This document shows positions 8,911-18,764 of a DNA stretch of 64,000 nt, one piece after another (position 1 is the stretch's first letter; each line of letters begins with the position of its first letter). The notes under the pieces are model-generated. The model saw only the letters and a list, made by a program, of their open reading frames with translations. It was not told the origin of the DNA and ran no database searches. Origin of the DNA: Sphingobium sp. JS3065 (GTDB taxonomy: Bacteria; Pseudomonadota; Alphaproteobacteria; Sphingomonadales; Sphingomonadaceae); NCBI RefSeq assembly GCF_026427355.1, contig NZ_CP102664.1, positions 2,848,501 to 2,912,500 of the forward strand. Direction: 5' to 3'. A program made the translations under genes and the position numbers.

Positions 8911-9932
8911 AGGCCAATCGCGGCCAGATCGAAAAGGCGCTCGACGCGCCGCCCGCCGACTGCCGCTTCTTCCTGCTCTACGGCCCCGATGAGGCGGGCA
9001 GCGCCACCCTGGCCAAGCGGCTGGAGCGCGCCATGGGGCCGGACGCGGAGCGGATCGACCTGGACGGTTCGACGCTGCGCGACGATCCGGCGCGGCTGGC
9101 GGATGAGGCGGCGGCCTTCTCCATGTTCGGGGACAAGCGCTGGATCCGGATCAACGGCATGGGCGAGGAATCGCTGCCCGCGCTGACCGCGCTGCTGGAG
9201 GCGGAAGCGGCGGGCAATCCTGTCATCGCCATGGCAGGCGCGCTCAAGGGCACGTCGAAGCTGCTCAAGCTCGCGCTCGACCATAAGCAGACCATGGCCT
9301 TCGCCTCTTATCAGCCCGATGCGCGGGAGGCGGAACAGATCGCCATCGCCATTGCGCGGGAAGGGGGGCTTCGCCTCTCGTCCGACCTTGGCCGCCGCAT
9401 CGCCGACCTTGCCAATGGCGACCGCGCCCTGATGGCGGGGGAGGTGGAGAAGCTGATCCTCTATCTCGACGCCGCGCCGGACCGCCCGCGAGAGGGGACG
9501 GAGGAAGCGCTGGACGCGCTGTCCGCCGACAATCCCGACAGCGACGCCGCGCCGCTGGTGAATGCGGTATTGGGCGGCGACCTGCGCGGCATGCATCGCG
9601 AATTGGGGCGTCTGGCCGAAGCCGGGACCGCGATGGCGGCGGTGCTGCGCCCCTTGCTGACCCGCGCCATGCTGCTCGCCAACATCCGCGCCGATTTCGA
9701 CGATAGCGGACGGCTGGAGGGTGCGGTGGAGGCGGCGGGCAAGGCGGTGTTCTGGAAGGAAAAGGGCGTCGTCACCCGCCAGGTCCGCATCTGGGACGCG
9801 CCCGGAATCGCCCGCGTCATCCAGCGGCTGGCCCAGGCCGAACGCGCCAGCCGGTCGGGCAGGGGGCTGGGCGACCTGATGGTCCGCCACGAATTGCTGG
9901 CCATCGCCCGTCAGGCGGCGCGGGAACGATGA
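8907..9932 (+). CDS. holA: DNA polymerase III delta subunit
   Basis: Clamp-loader delta subunit that opens the beta sliding clamp during replication. The protein starts with MKANRGQIEKAL and has the FLLYGPDE strand where active ATPases carry a Walker motif; here it is degenerate (GPDEAGSAT), as is normal for delta. 341 residues is the family size. The TTG at 8907 is supported by its overlap with the lptE stop and by the conserved first residues. It follows leuS-lptE in one transcription unit. In many alphaproteobacteria, as I recall, this trio sits downstream of parB; here it is upstream of rho. The gap to msrB is 45 bp and appears to hold a promoter. Confidence 0.93.
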   Translation: MKANRGQIEKALDAPPADCRFFLLYGPDEAGSATLAKRLERAMGPDAERIDLDGSTLRDDPARLADEAAAFSMFGDKRWIRINGMGEESLPALTALLEAEAAGNPVIAMAGALKGTSKLLKLALDHKQTMAFASYQPDAREAEQIAIAIAREGGLRLSSDLGRRIADLANGDRALMAGEVEKLILYLDAAPDRPREGTEEALDALSADNPDSDAAPLVNAVLGGDLRGMHRELGRLAEAGTAMAAVLRPLLTRAMLLANIRADFDDSGRLEGAVEAAGKAVFWKEKGVVTRQVRIWDAPGIARVIQRLAQAERASRSGRGLGDLMVRHELLAIARQAARER

Positions 9933-9942
9933 TGCTAACCGC

Positions 9943-9971
9943 TTGATCGCACGTCCACCCATCGCCATATT
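9943..9971 (+). promoter_or_regulatory. Predicted msrB promoter with leaderless start
   Basis: TTGATC (9943-9948), a 17-bp spacer, then CATATT (9966-9971). The -10 ends only 6 nt before the msrB ATG at 9978, so transcription would begin at or next to the start codon. No Shine-Dalgarno-like sequence lies between them. The spacing is ideal; the -10 matches the consensus imperfectly. Confidence 0.5.
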
Positions 9972-9977
9972 GCGCGC

Positions 9978-10382
9978 ATGGACAAGCTCAACCTGACCGA
10001 CGCCGAATGGCGCGAGCGCCTTTCCCCCGAACAATATCATGTCCTGCGGGAGGGCGGCACGGAACGGGCGTTCACCGGCAAATATAACAGCAACAAGGCC
10101 GACGGCCTTTATTTCTGCGCGGGCTGCGGCGCGCAACTGTTCGACGCGGAAGAAAAATATGACAGCGGATCGGGCTGGCCCAGCTTCACCGCGCCGGTCG
10201 ACATCGACGCGGTCGATGAAATCCGCGACACCAGCCATGGCATGATCCGCACCGAAGTCCGCTGTTCGAATTGCGACGGGCATCTGGGCCATGTCTTCCC
10301 CGACGGGCCGGGGGTCAACGGCCTGCGCTATTGCATGAACAGCGCGTCGCTGGATTTCAAATCCCGCGACGAGGTCGAATGA
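9978..10382 (+). CDS. msrB: Peptide-methionine (R)-S-oxide reductase MsrB
   Basis: Reduces the R epimer of methionine sulfoxide in oxidised proteins. The catalytic cysteine is C119 in [10 protein letters not shown]. The structural zinc is held by CAGC (C47, C50) and CSNC (about residues 95-98), so this is the zinc-binding form. The GSGWPSF substrate-pocket motif is present. 134 residues, cytoplasmic, with no signal peptide and no fused MsrA domain. It appears to be transcribed from its own leaderless promoter rather than from the holA unit. The resolving cysteine often seen near the middle of MsrB is not obvious, so recycling may depend directly on thioredoxin, which is inference. Confidence 0.96.
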   Translation: MDKLNLTDAEWRERLSPEQYHVLREGGTERAFTGKYNSNKADGLYFCAGCGAQLFDAEEKYDSGSGWPSFTAPVDIDAVDEIRDTSHGMIRTEVRCSNCDGHLGHVFPDGPGVNGLRYCMNSASLDFKSRDEVE

Positions 10383-10492
10383 TCGTTCATCGCCGGTAAA
10401 CCGCCGCTTCTCTTGAGATTGCTCAACATTCATGCGGCCTGCACGGCTTTTCCGCTGGCCGCCTTCCTGATTAGCGCATATCCGGGCGAACC

Positions 10493-12565
10493 ATGGCAAA
10501 ATCGAGCAGGCAACCGCGGGGCAAGGTGAAGAAATGGCTGATGCGGGGCCTGAAAATCGGCCTTGTCGGCTTTTTGAGCGCGGCGGTCGCGCTCGTCGTG
10601 GCGGTGGTGATCGCCTATCAGTCGCTGCCCGATTATGAATCGCTGAAATCATCGCCCAACGGGCAGATGATCCGCGTCCATGCGGCGGACGGCAGCGTCA
10701 TCGTCTCGCTCGGCCCCAGCTTCGGCCGCTGGATGAGCTATGACCAGATTCCCAATGTCATGGTCGACGCGATGGTCTCGACCGAGGACAAGCGTTACTA
10801 TCTGCACCCCGGCGTCGATCCCATCGGCATGGCCCGCGCCGCCTGGGTGGCGATGGAGCGGCGCGGCAGCGGCCGCCGCTGGCAGGGCGCGTCCACCATC
10901 ACCCAGCAGGTGACGCGCAACATCTTCCTCAACAACAGCTATAGCTGGGGCCGCAAGGTCCGGGAGATGGTGTTGGCCCTCGCGCTGGAGCGCAAATTCT
11001 CGAAACGGCAGATCCTCGAACTTTACCTCAACAAGGTTTATTTCGGCGGCGGCGCCTATGGCATCGACGCGGCCAGCCGCAAATTCTTCGGCCATCCCGC
11101 GACCGGCCTGAACCTGCCCGAAGCCGCGATCATCGCCGGCCTGGTGAAGGCCCCCTCCAGCTATTCCCCGACCGCCGACGCCGAAGCCGCCATCGGCCGC
11201 GCGGGCGTGGTGCTGGACCTGATGCAGGAAAATGGCAAGATCAGCGCGGCCGAGCGCGCCGCCGCCAATCTCCAGGACGTGAAGATGGCGCCGGAGCCGC
11301 CGCAGAACAGCGTGCGTTACTTCACCGACTGGGCGCTGCCGCAGCTCGACACGCTGATTGATGAGCCGAACGAGCCGCTGGAAGTCTACACCACCATCGA
11401 CCTCAACATGCAGAAGGCGGCGACCGCGGCGATCCAGGCCAATGTGCCCAGCGGGACGCAGGGCGCGCTGGTCTCGCTCGACCGCGACGGCGCGGTGCGG
11501 GCGATGGTCGGCGGGCTGGATTATGTGAGTTCCAACTATAATCGCGCCACCACCGCGACGCGCCAGCCCGGCTCTTCCTGGAAGATATTCGTCTATATGG
11601 CGGCGCTGGAGGCGGGCTATACCCCCGACACCGGCGTCACCGACAGCCCGGTCGACATCAACGGATGGAAGCCGCGCAACAGCAATGGCCGCTTTTCCGG
11701 CGACATCGATATCCGCACCGCCTTCGCCTATTCGGTCAACACCGTGGCGGCGAAGCTGGGCGTCGAAGTCGGCTTCCCGACGGTCGCGGACATGGCCCGC
11801 CGCTTCGGCGTCACCACGCCGATCAACACCCATCCATCGATGGTGCTGGGCACGTCCGACGTGCGGCTGATCGACATGACCCGCGCCTTCGCCTCCATCG
11901 CGCGCAAGGGCGTGGCGGTGACGCCCTATGGCATTACCAGGGTGACGACCGCCGAAGGCCGCCTGCTCTATGAGCATCAGGACGACACCAGCCGCGTGCT
12001 GGTCGCGCCCTGGGTCGCGGCGGGCATGACGGACCTGATGCAGACCGCCGTCAGCACCGGCACCGGCCGGGCGGCGCAGATCGGCCGTCCCGTCGCGGGC
12101 AAGACCGGCACCACCAGCAGCAACAAGGACGGCTGGTTCCTGGGCTTTTCCAGCGGCATCACCACTGGCGTATGGATGGGCCGGGACGATGCCCGCGCCG
12201 TCGGCGTGCTGCAGGGCGGGCGCGCGCCGGCCCATGCCTTTGCCGATTATATGAAGGTCGCCGTCGCCAAACGCCCGGTCGAACAGTTCGAAACCCAGGT
12301 GACGCTGCCCGAATGGCAGTTGGAGCCGGATGAGGAGGCCTATTACGGCCAGCCCGACGGCGGAACGGATGGCGGCATGATGGTCGATGAGAATGGCCTG
12401 CCGATAGAGCGCGGCCAGCAGCAGCCAGAGGATGATACGCAGCCGGACGATGGCGGCCAGGCCACTCCCAATCCCGCTGACCGTCCGCAGCCGCCGCGCC
12501 TGGACCAGCAATGGATCGACAATGTGCTGGGCCGCAACCGGCAGCAGCAACCGCCGCAACATTGA
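10493..12565 (+). CDS. Class A penicillin-binding protein (glycosyltransferase/transpeptidase)
   Basis: Bifunctional peptidoglycan synthase anchored in the inner membrane. A single membrane segment spans about 21-42. The glycosyltransferase domain has catalytic E98 in STEDKRYYLH, then GASTITQQ and the GGAYGIDAA loop. The transpeptidase domain has nucleophile S361 in SSWK (the more common form is SAFK), then SVN at 414-416 and KTG at 537-539. The tail after about 600 is rich in proline, glutamine and aspartate and probably disordered. 690 residues suits a PBP1A-like protein of sphingomonads. It stands alone, with a 110-bp gap upstream and a family A palindrome after the stop. PBP1A versus PBP1C naming is not settled from sequence. 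Confidence 0.93.
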   Translation: MAKSSRQPRGKVKKWLMRGLKIGLVGFLSAAVALVVAVVIAYQSLPDYESLKSSPNGQMIRVHAADGSVIVSLGPSFGRWMSYDQIPNVMVDAMVSTEDKRYYLHPGVDPIGMARAAWVAMERRGSGRRWQGASTITQQVTRNIFLNNSYSWGRKVREMVLALALERKFSKRQILELYLNKVYFGGGAYGIDAASRKFFGHPATGLNLPEAAIIAGLVKAPSSYSPTADAEAAIGRAGVVLDLMQENGKISAAERAAANLQDVKMAPEPPQNSVRYFTDWALPQLDTLIDEPNEPLEVYTTIDLNMQKAATAAIQANVPSGTQGALVSLDRDGAVRAMVGGLDYVSSNYNRATTATRQPGSSWKIFVYMAALEAGYTPDTGVTDSPVDINGWKPRNSNGRFSGDIDIRTAFAYSVNTVAAKLGVEVGFPTVADMARRFGVTTPINTHPSMVLGTSDVRLIDMTRAFASIARKGVAVTPYGITRVTTAEGRLLYEHQDDTSRVLVAPWVAAGMTDLMQTAVSTGTGRAAQIGRPVAGKTGTTSSNKDGWFLGFSSGITTGVWMGRDDARAVGVLQGGRAPAHAFADYMKVAVAKRPVEQFETQVTLPEWQLEPDEEAYYGQPDGGTDGGMMVDENGLPIERGQQQPEDDTQPDDGGQATPNPADRPQPPRLDQQWIDNVLGRNRQQQPPQH

Positions 12566-12584
12566 GGACGGACTTCATCCCTCC

Positions 12585-12617
12585 CCGTTCGCCCTGAGCT
12601 TGTCGAAGCCCGAACGG
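12585..12617. repeat. Palindromic intergenic repeat, family A, copy 3
   Basis: CCGTTCGCCCTGAGCTTGTC followed by GAAGCCCGAACGG: the inverse orientation of the copy at 8348-8386. It lies between the convergent PBP and protease genes, 20 bp past the PBP stop, and may act as a bidirectional terminator although no T-run follows. Confidence 0.75.
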
Positions 12618-12630
12618 GAGGAGAATGTTG

Positions 12631-13587
12631 TTACCCCGCGTCTCTCCGCGCCGCGGCGAAGCGCGCCCGTTCCAGATGCCCCATGTCAGGCAGCAGGAAA
12701 TCCACCTTCCCCCGCCCGAAATCGATGGCCACCCGGTCGAACACCTTGAGCGCATCGATGCCCAGCAGCAACGCCGGCTTGTCCTGAAGGTCCAGTTCCG
12801 CAAAGGGCCGGGCATCGGCGAACATGACCGGAATGTCCCGCAGCGTCACCTGGCCCATGCGCACCCGGTCGATCAGCCCCAACTGGCCGGACAGCGTATC
12901 GCCCGTCACGCTGGTCAGCGTCGCCAGCTTCAGCGCCGGGGCCTTCTTCTTGCGCACCAGCTTGTTCATCAGCGCCATATTGCCCACGCTGATCGACGTG
13001 CCGGTGTCCAGGATGATGTTGACCTTCGACCCGTTCACGTCGGAATCGAGCAGGATCAACTGGCCCCGGCGCCGCCGCGCCTCCACGATGATGGCATTGG
13101 GATCGCGCCAGCTCTGCTTGCTGTTGCTGATTTCCATCCGGCCGGTGCGGAAATTGAGCAGCAGCCGCTTGGCATGCAAGCCATCCAGGCCCAGCAGCCC
13201 CGGCGCGCCGATATTCTCGCCCTCCAACACGGGCGCTTCGATATCGTCCACCACGCTCTTGCCGAAGCCCAGGCGCGGCACCGCGACCGTATTCACTTCC
13301 GCCCGGCCGGTCATGCTGATCACGGTCACCCGTTCCCGCACCGGCAGCGCCAGTCGTTCGGCCAGATCGCGGGCAATGACGGTCCGTTGCGACCCGGTGT
13401 CGACGATGAAATTCCACGGCCCCTTGCCGTCGATCCGGATCGGAATGGTGATGCGGGCGTCGGAATCGGGCACGGTGCGGACCACTGCGGGCGGGTCGCC
13501 GGGGTCCAGCGCCGGGCCATCCTGCGCGGCGAAGGAAGGACTGGCGATCGCGACGGCGATGCTCAGAGCGGCGCGCAGGCGTCCCAT
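12631..13587 (-). CDS. Exported retropepsin-like aspartic protease with duplicated domain
   Basis: Predicted exported or periplasmic aspartyl protease. After a signal peptide (about 1-21, ending FAAQ) there are two retropepsin-type halves, each with an active-site triad: FIVDTGSQ with D63 and IILDTGTS with D194. This tandem arrangement allows a single chain to form the two-aspartate active site that viral proteases build by dimerising. 318 residues. The ATG at 13587 is supported by GGAGG 9 nt upstream; a longer in-frame version would hide the signal peptide. Bacterial members of this group have been reported only sparsely and substrates are mostly unknown. Convergent with the PBP gene and divergent from rho. 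Confidence 0.88.
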   Translation of the reverse strand: MGRLRAALSIAVAIASPSFAAQDGPALDPGDPPAVVRTVPDSDARITIPIRIDGKGPWNFIVDTGSQRTVIARDLAERLALPVRERVTVISMTGRAEVNTVAVPRLGFGKSVVDDIEAPVLEGENIGAPGLLGLDGLHAKRLLLNFRTGRMEISNSKQSWRDPNAIIVEARRRRGQLILLDSDVNGSKVNIILDTGTSISVGNMALMNKLVRKKKAPALKLATLTSVTGDTLSGQLGLIDRVRMGQVTLRDIPVMFADARPFAELDLQDKPALLLGIDALKVFDRVAIDFGRGKVDFLLPDMGHLERARFAAARRDAG

Positions 13588-13707
13588 CTCCCATATCCTC
13601 CCTATTTTATTCCTGTATAGCATGAGCGGGCCTGTTCCGCCCATCCCATTTCCTTCGCGGCAGGACGCAGACAGGCAATTTCTATCCATCCGACCGACTC
13701 AGCCACC

Positions 13708-13736
13708 TTGACTTGGCCTAGGGCAGATCGCTAAAC
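13708..13736 (+). promoter_or_regulatory. Predicted rho promoter
   Basis: TTGACT (13708-13713), a 17-bp spacer and CTAAAC (13731-13736). It predicts a 5' leader of about 100 nt before the rho ATG at 13846. Long leaders are used elsewhere for Rho autoregulation; whether this one does so is not shown. The leader is C-rich (for example runs near 13745-13830), which would suit Rho loading. Confidence 0.55.
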
Positions 13737-13845
13737 GCCAGACATTCCATCCCGCCCGTCCGGCGCGGGTTCTCCCGAGTCATTGCCGGGTCAGCTTTCC
13801 CCCCATCATCTTCCCTCGTCTCTCATTCCATCGGACTCCACGCGA

Positions 13846-15102
<1,257 letters not shown>

Positions 15103-15192
15103 GCGGCTGGACGGTTTGCGTTTCGGGCCGCCGGGCTTTCAGTCTGGCGGCCATGTTTTCAGGCCCGTAAATCAGGGGATTATAAGGCCGTC

Positions 15193-15915
15193 ATGCTCGA
15201 TCTTATCGCCACCGCCGCCGCAGCAGCGCAGGGAATTGGCTCGCCTGCCGACATTTGGGCGCATATCGTCCATGATTTCAGCAATATCGGCTCGCCCGCC
15301 GCGTTGGCCGCCTTTGGCCAGGTGCTGATGATCGACGTGCTTCTGGCCGGGGACAACGCCATTGTCGTCGGCGCGCTGGCCGCCGGACTGCCGACGGAAC
15401 AGCGCAAGAAGGTCATCCTGATCGGCATCATCGCCGCGCTGGTGCTGCGCATCGGCTTCGCGCTGGTGGTGACGCAGTTGATGCAGATCGTCGGCCTGAT
15501 CCTGGCGGGCGGATTGCTGCTGCTCTGGGTCGCGTTCAAGATGTGGCGTGAACTGCACCCGAAGCGGGGCGGGGACACGCCCGATGATATCAGCGACGAT
15601 GACGTGTCGGGCCTGCGCCCCGCCAAGAGCTTTGCCGGAGCGGCCTGGGCCGTCGCGATCGCGGACGTTTCGATGAGCCTGGACAATGTGCTGGCCGTCG
15701 CTGGCGCGGCGCGCGACCATCCGGGCATCCTGATCATCGGGCTTGTTCTTTCCGTGGCGCTGATGGGCATCGCCGCGAACCTGATCGCCAAATATATCGA
15801 ACGCTTCCGCTGGATCGCCTATCTGGGTCTGGCGGTGATCATCTATGTTGCGATCAAGATGATCTATGACGGCGTCGTGGATCATCAGGTCGGCATATTG
15901 ACGCTCTTCGTCTGA
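15193..15915 (+). CDS. TerC/YjbE-family integral membrane protein
   Basis: Polytopic inner-membrane protein of the TerC family, members of which export or handle metal ions (manganese in studied bacteria) and were first named for tellurite resistance. It has seven or so hydrophobic segments. Family acidic residues sit within membrane stretches in MIDVLLAGDNAIVVG (about 50-64) and ADVSMSLDNVLAVAG (about 157-171). A charged cytoplasmic loop, KRGGDTPDDISDDD, separates the two halves. 240 residues, typical of the YjbE branch. No yybP-ykoY-type leader is recognisable in the 90-bp upstream gap. A strong hairpin terminator follows directly. Confidence 0.88.
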   Translation: MLDLIATAAAAAQGIGSPADIWAHIVHDFSNIGSPAALAAFGQVLMIDVLLAGDNAIVVGALAAGLPTEQRKKVILIGIIAALVLRIGFALVVTQLMQIVGLILAGGLLLLWVAFKMWRELHPKRGGDTPDDISDDDVSGLRPAKSFAGAAWAVAIADVSMSLDNVLAVAGAARDHPGILIIGLVLSVALMGIAANLIAKYIERFRWIAYLGLAVIIYVAIKMIYDGVVDHQVGILTLFV

Positions 15916-15922
15916 ACCTGTT

Positions 15923-15957
15923 GCGGCGGACGGTTCAGCCGTCCGCCGCGCTTTTGA
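15923..15957. terminator. Bidirectional terminator, terC and PhyH genes
   Basis: GCGGCGGACGG (15923-15933) pairs perfectly with CCGTCCGCCGC (15939-15949) around a 5-nt loop, followed by GCTTTT. It lies 8 bp past the terC stop. The opposite arm encodes the last residues and the stop codon of the convergent dioxygenase gene. Confidence 0.8.
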
Positions 15958-16954
15958 GGCCCACCGGCCGCCAGGGCTGGTTGGCCGGACCGGCAATCCT
16001 GTCGCCCAGCCACCAGCGTATCGGAATGCGCCGCTCGGCGATGCCGGGCAGGCTCCAGACATCCCATCCCTTGGCCAGGCGGAACGGATTGCGGCGGCCA
16101 TAGGCCCAGATCTCCACCCTCGTCGCCGGAACGCTGGCCGGGCTGCGCGCATGAAAGCCGAACGTATCGGCGATCAGCAGGGTGTTCGCGGGCACGGCGA
16201 ATATGGTCGGCTGCGGCAGGTCCAGCGCCGCCAGTTCGCTGGTGTCTATCCGCAGCGATCCCCGCGCCGACAGGCGGCAATCGCCGTCGCGGGCGCTCAG
16301 GCTGCGTTGCTTTTCCCATGCCAGCCGCTGCGGCGTCAGCCGGTGCGAACCCTTCACATAGGCGAAAGGTCCGGTTTCGACCGCCACATCCTCCAGGAAC
16401 AGCCATGCCTTCATCGCCGGATAAAAAGTATCGGCGTGGAAGGCGATCTGGGGATCGGGCGGGGCGTCATGCCGCTGCGGCAGGATCGACTGGACGTAGA
16501 GCAGCGGTTCTATGTCGAAGCCGGAGACATAGCGGGCCAGCGCCCGCCAGCGGGGATCGCGGCAAAAGTCTTCGAAGGCCGGGATAGCGCGACGGGCGGC
16601 GGGGTCCAGCGCCAGCCGCCGCGTGATCGTGTCGCCCTGCACCATTTCCCGCGCGGGACCCCGATAGGCGAAAAGCTGCTGCTGCAAGGCTCCGAACGTC
16701 GCCGCGGGCAGGAAGTCGCGAATCTCGACCACGCCGTCCCTGTCGAACGCCGCCCGGTCCGCCGGATCGACGGCGTCGGCCAGCCGCCTGCGTCGCCGCG
16801 CCGTCATCGCCTGCGCCAGCCGCACGCGCCCGGCATGCAGGCCCCGCGCGTTCAGCCGGGGCGAACCGATCAGCGGGTTGTCGATGAAGGATTTGGCGCC
16901 CGTAAAAAGCTGGGCAAACCAGAAAGGCGCAAGAAGGGGCGCGAATGCGTTCAT
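15935..16954 (-). CDS. Phytanoyl-CoA dioxygenase (PhyH) family protein
   Basis: Likely Fe(II)/2-oxoglutarate-dependent oxygenase of the PhyH family. The iron triad can be proposed as H173 and D175 in AFHADTFYP and H268 in FGFHARSP. The core segment GPFAYVKGSHR is also typical. 339 residues, with an unusual N-terminal 45 residues containing a hydrophobic start (FAPLLAPFWFAQLF) and an arginine-rich stretch ARRRRRL, which may associate with the membrane. PhyH members hydroxylate very different substrates, so the substrate is open. Its 130-bp upstream gap is AT-rich and holds a TATTAT box, suggesting its own promoter. The final codons lie inside a terminator hairpin. Confidence 0.85.
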   Translation of the reverse strand: MNAFAPLLAPFWFAQLFTGAKSFIDNPLIGSPRLNARGLHAGRVRLAQAMTARRRRRLADAVDPADRAAFDRDGVVEIRDFLPAATFGALQQQLFAYRGPAREMVQGDTITRRLALDPAARRAIPAFEDFCRDPRWRALARYVSGFDIEPLLYVQSILPQRHDAPPDPQIAFHADTFYPAMKAWLFLEDVAVETGPFAYVKGSHRLTPQRLAWEKQRSLSARDGDCRLSARGSLRIDTSELAALDLPQPTIFAVPANTLLIADTFGFHARSPASVPATRVEIWAYGRRNPFRLAKGWDVWSLPGIAERRIPIRWWLGDRIAGPANQPWRPVGLKSAADG

Positions 16955-17084
16955 CGGCTGCGCCTTGCCATTCCGGCCTGCGCCGGTCGAGCATAATATA
17001 CCGATCGTTCAAAAATATTTATCATTTTCAACGATGTGACGAACAATGTCATGGTTCGACGCTGCCCCCGCGCCCCGTGCCGCT
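16955..17084 (-). promoter_or_regulatory. AT-rich upstream region of the PhyH gene
   Basis: This 130-bp gap between two leftward genes is markedly AT-rich around 16993-17035 compared with its surroundings. On the minus strand it reads TATATTATGCTCG about 40 bp before the PhyH start, with a TATTAT hexamer that could be a -10, and TTGAAC or TAAATA candidates upstream at imperfect spacing. A promoter is likely; exact elements are uncertain. Confidence 0.35.
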
Positions 17085-18053
17085 TCAGGGGATCAGCAGC
17101 GTGCTTCCCGTGGTCTGCCGGGCTTCCAGCGCCCGATGAGCCTTGGCGGCGTCGCTCAGGGCGAAGCTCTGGCCGACCACCGCCTTCACCACGCCGCGCG
17201 CCATGCGGTCGAACAGCCGTTCGGCGGTCCAGGCCAATTCTTCGGGCGTGGCGACATAGTCGAACAGCGTGGGCCGGGTGACGTAAAGCGATCCGCCCCG
17301 GCTAAGCTCAAGCAGGCTGATCGGCGGCACCGCGCCAGACGCATTGCCATAGCTGACCATCAACCCGCGCCGCTTGAGCGAGGCCAGCGACGCGCTCCAG
17401 CTATCCTTGCCCACGCCGTCATAGACGACATCCACCCCGCGCCCTGCCGTGATTTCCCGCACGGTCGCGGCAAGGCTGTCGAAGGCGCCGTGCAGCCGAT
17501 GGTCCGCATCCACCTGCGCCGCCTTTTCCGCCGAGCCGCAATGGGCGATCACGACAACGCCCTTGTCCCGCAGCCAAGGCACCAGCGCGGAGCCGACGCC
17601 CCCCGCCGCCGAATGGACCAGGGCGACCTGACCGGCTTGCAGGGTGACGATGTCCTCCGCCAGATAGCAGGCGGTCATGCCCTTCAGCATCATGGCGGCG
17701 GCATCCCGCGTGCTGACCCCGTCGGGAATCCTCACGACCTGTTCCGCCCGCACGATGCGGTGGGTGGCATAGGCGCCCAGCCCGGCGGCGCAACCCACCT
17801 TGTCCCCCAAGGCAAAATCGGTCACGCCGGGACCGATGGCGGCGACATGGCCCGCGCCCTCCGCCCCAAGCGGGGTCGGCAGCGGCGCGGCATAGAGGCC
17901 GGTGCGGTAATAGGTGTCGATGAAGTTCAGCCCGACGGCGTCCTGCTGGATCAGCAGTTCGCCTTCGCCCGGCAGGCCCGGATCGAAATCCTCCCGCGCG
18001 ATCACGTCGGGTCCGCCATGGTTCAACGCCACCATCCGCCATGCCTGCGCCAT
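17085..18053 (-). CDS. Quinone oxidoreductase, zeta-crystallin type
   Basis: NADPH-dependent medium-chain reductase of the QOR branch, which lacks zinc. The N-terminal GroES-like domain has GLNFIDTYYRTGLY (about 54-67). The Rossmann domain carries AAGGVGSAL with the QOR-type AxxGxxG arrangement, and YDGVGKDSW follows. The catalytic zinc ligands of true alcohol dehydrogenases are absent. 322 residues is standard. The physiological substrate could be quinones or other enones. It lies 15 bp downstream of a dienelactone-hydrolase-like gene read in the same direction, so the two are probably cotranscribed. Confidence 0.93.
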   Translation of the reverse strand: MAQAWRMVALNHGGPDVIAREDFDPGLPGEGELLIQQDAVGLNFIDTYYRTGLYAAPLPTPLGAEGAGHVAAIGPGVTDFALGDKVGCAAGLGAYATHRIVRAEQVVRIPDGVSTRDAAAMMLKGMTACYLAEDIVTLQAGQVALVHSAAGGVGSALVPWLRDKGVVVIAHCGSAEKAAQVDADHRLHGAFDSLAATVREITAGRGVDVVYDGVGKDSWSASLASLKRRGLMVSYGNASGAVPPISLLELSRGGSLYVTRPTLFDYVATPEELAWTAERLFDRMARGVVKAVVGQSFALSDAAKAHRALEARQTTGSTLLIP

Positions 18054-18068
18054 GTCGCCGCTTCCCTG

Positions 18069-18764
18069 TCAGAGATTGGTGGCGAAGAAATTGGCGGTGC
18101 GGCCGTCCGCCAGTTGGGCGGCCGCCTCATTCCGCCGCGCGCCCATTTCCGCGGCAAAGCCGTGATCCAGCCCCTCATAATCGTGCAGCACGACATGGCG
18201 GTTGTCCTTCAACCCCTCATGCATCTTTTGCTGCACCTCCGCGGGCACGAAGCCGTCGGCGGTGGGAACATGCAGCAGCACGGGCTTGCCGATGGCATGC
18301 TGTTCGTTCAGCAGGCCGTCGATGCCGACGCCATAATAAGCGACGAAGGCGTCCCCATCGGTGCGGCAGGCCGACATGAAGGCCAACCGCCCGCCCAGGC
18401 AATAGCCCACCAGCCCGACCTTGCCGCCATCGCCCAGTTCGGCGCGACCCGCCTTGATGGTGGCTTCGATATCGCGGATGCCCTGGTCCTGGTTGAACTT
18501 CTGCATATGGCCGAAGGCGGCCTGCAAATCGTCGGGGATATCGGCGTCGAGTTCGATATGCGGCTTTTCCCGCCAGAAAAGGTCGGGCGCCAGCGCCAGA
18601 TAACCCTTGGCCGCCCAATCGTCGCATTTGCGGCGGATGCCTTCATTCACGCCGAAGATTTCCTGGATCACCACGATGGCGGCCTTCGGCTTTCCCTCCG
18701 GCCGGGCGACATAGACGTCGAACTGCGCGTCGCCTTCCAGCGTGGAGATGGATGTGAATGCCAT
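18069..18764 (-). CDS. Dienelactone hydrolase family protein
   Basis: Alpha/beta hydrolase of the DLH family, which opens lactones in aromatic-ring degradation but also includes many enzymes of unknown substrate. The nucleophile is cysteine, C122 in GYCLGGR, instead of serine, which is the DLH signature. E36 in QEIFGVN is the expected partner glutamate, the acid is in TADGFVP (near residue 170), and the histidine is in GLDHGFA. 231 residues with no signal peptide. It begins the two-gene unit with the quinone oxidoreductase. Sphingomonads are rich in aromatic catabolism, but no ring-cleavage gene is nearby, so a specific pathway is not claimed. Confidence 0.92.
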   Translation of the reverse strand: MAFTSISTLEGDAQFDVYVARPEGKPKAAIVVIQEIFGVNEGIRRKCDDWAAKGYLALAPDLFWREKPHIELDADIPDDLQAAFGHMQKFNQDQGIRDIEATIKAGRAELGDGGKVGLVGYCLGGRLAFMSACRTDGDAFVAYYGVGIDGLLNEQHAIGKPVLLHVPTADGFVPAEVQQKMHEGLKDNRHVVLHDYEGLDHGFAAEMGARRNEAAAQLADGRTANFFATNL

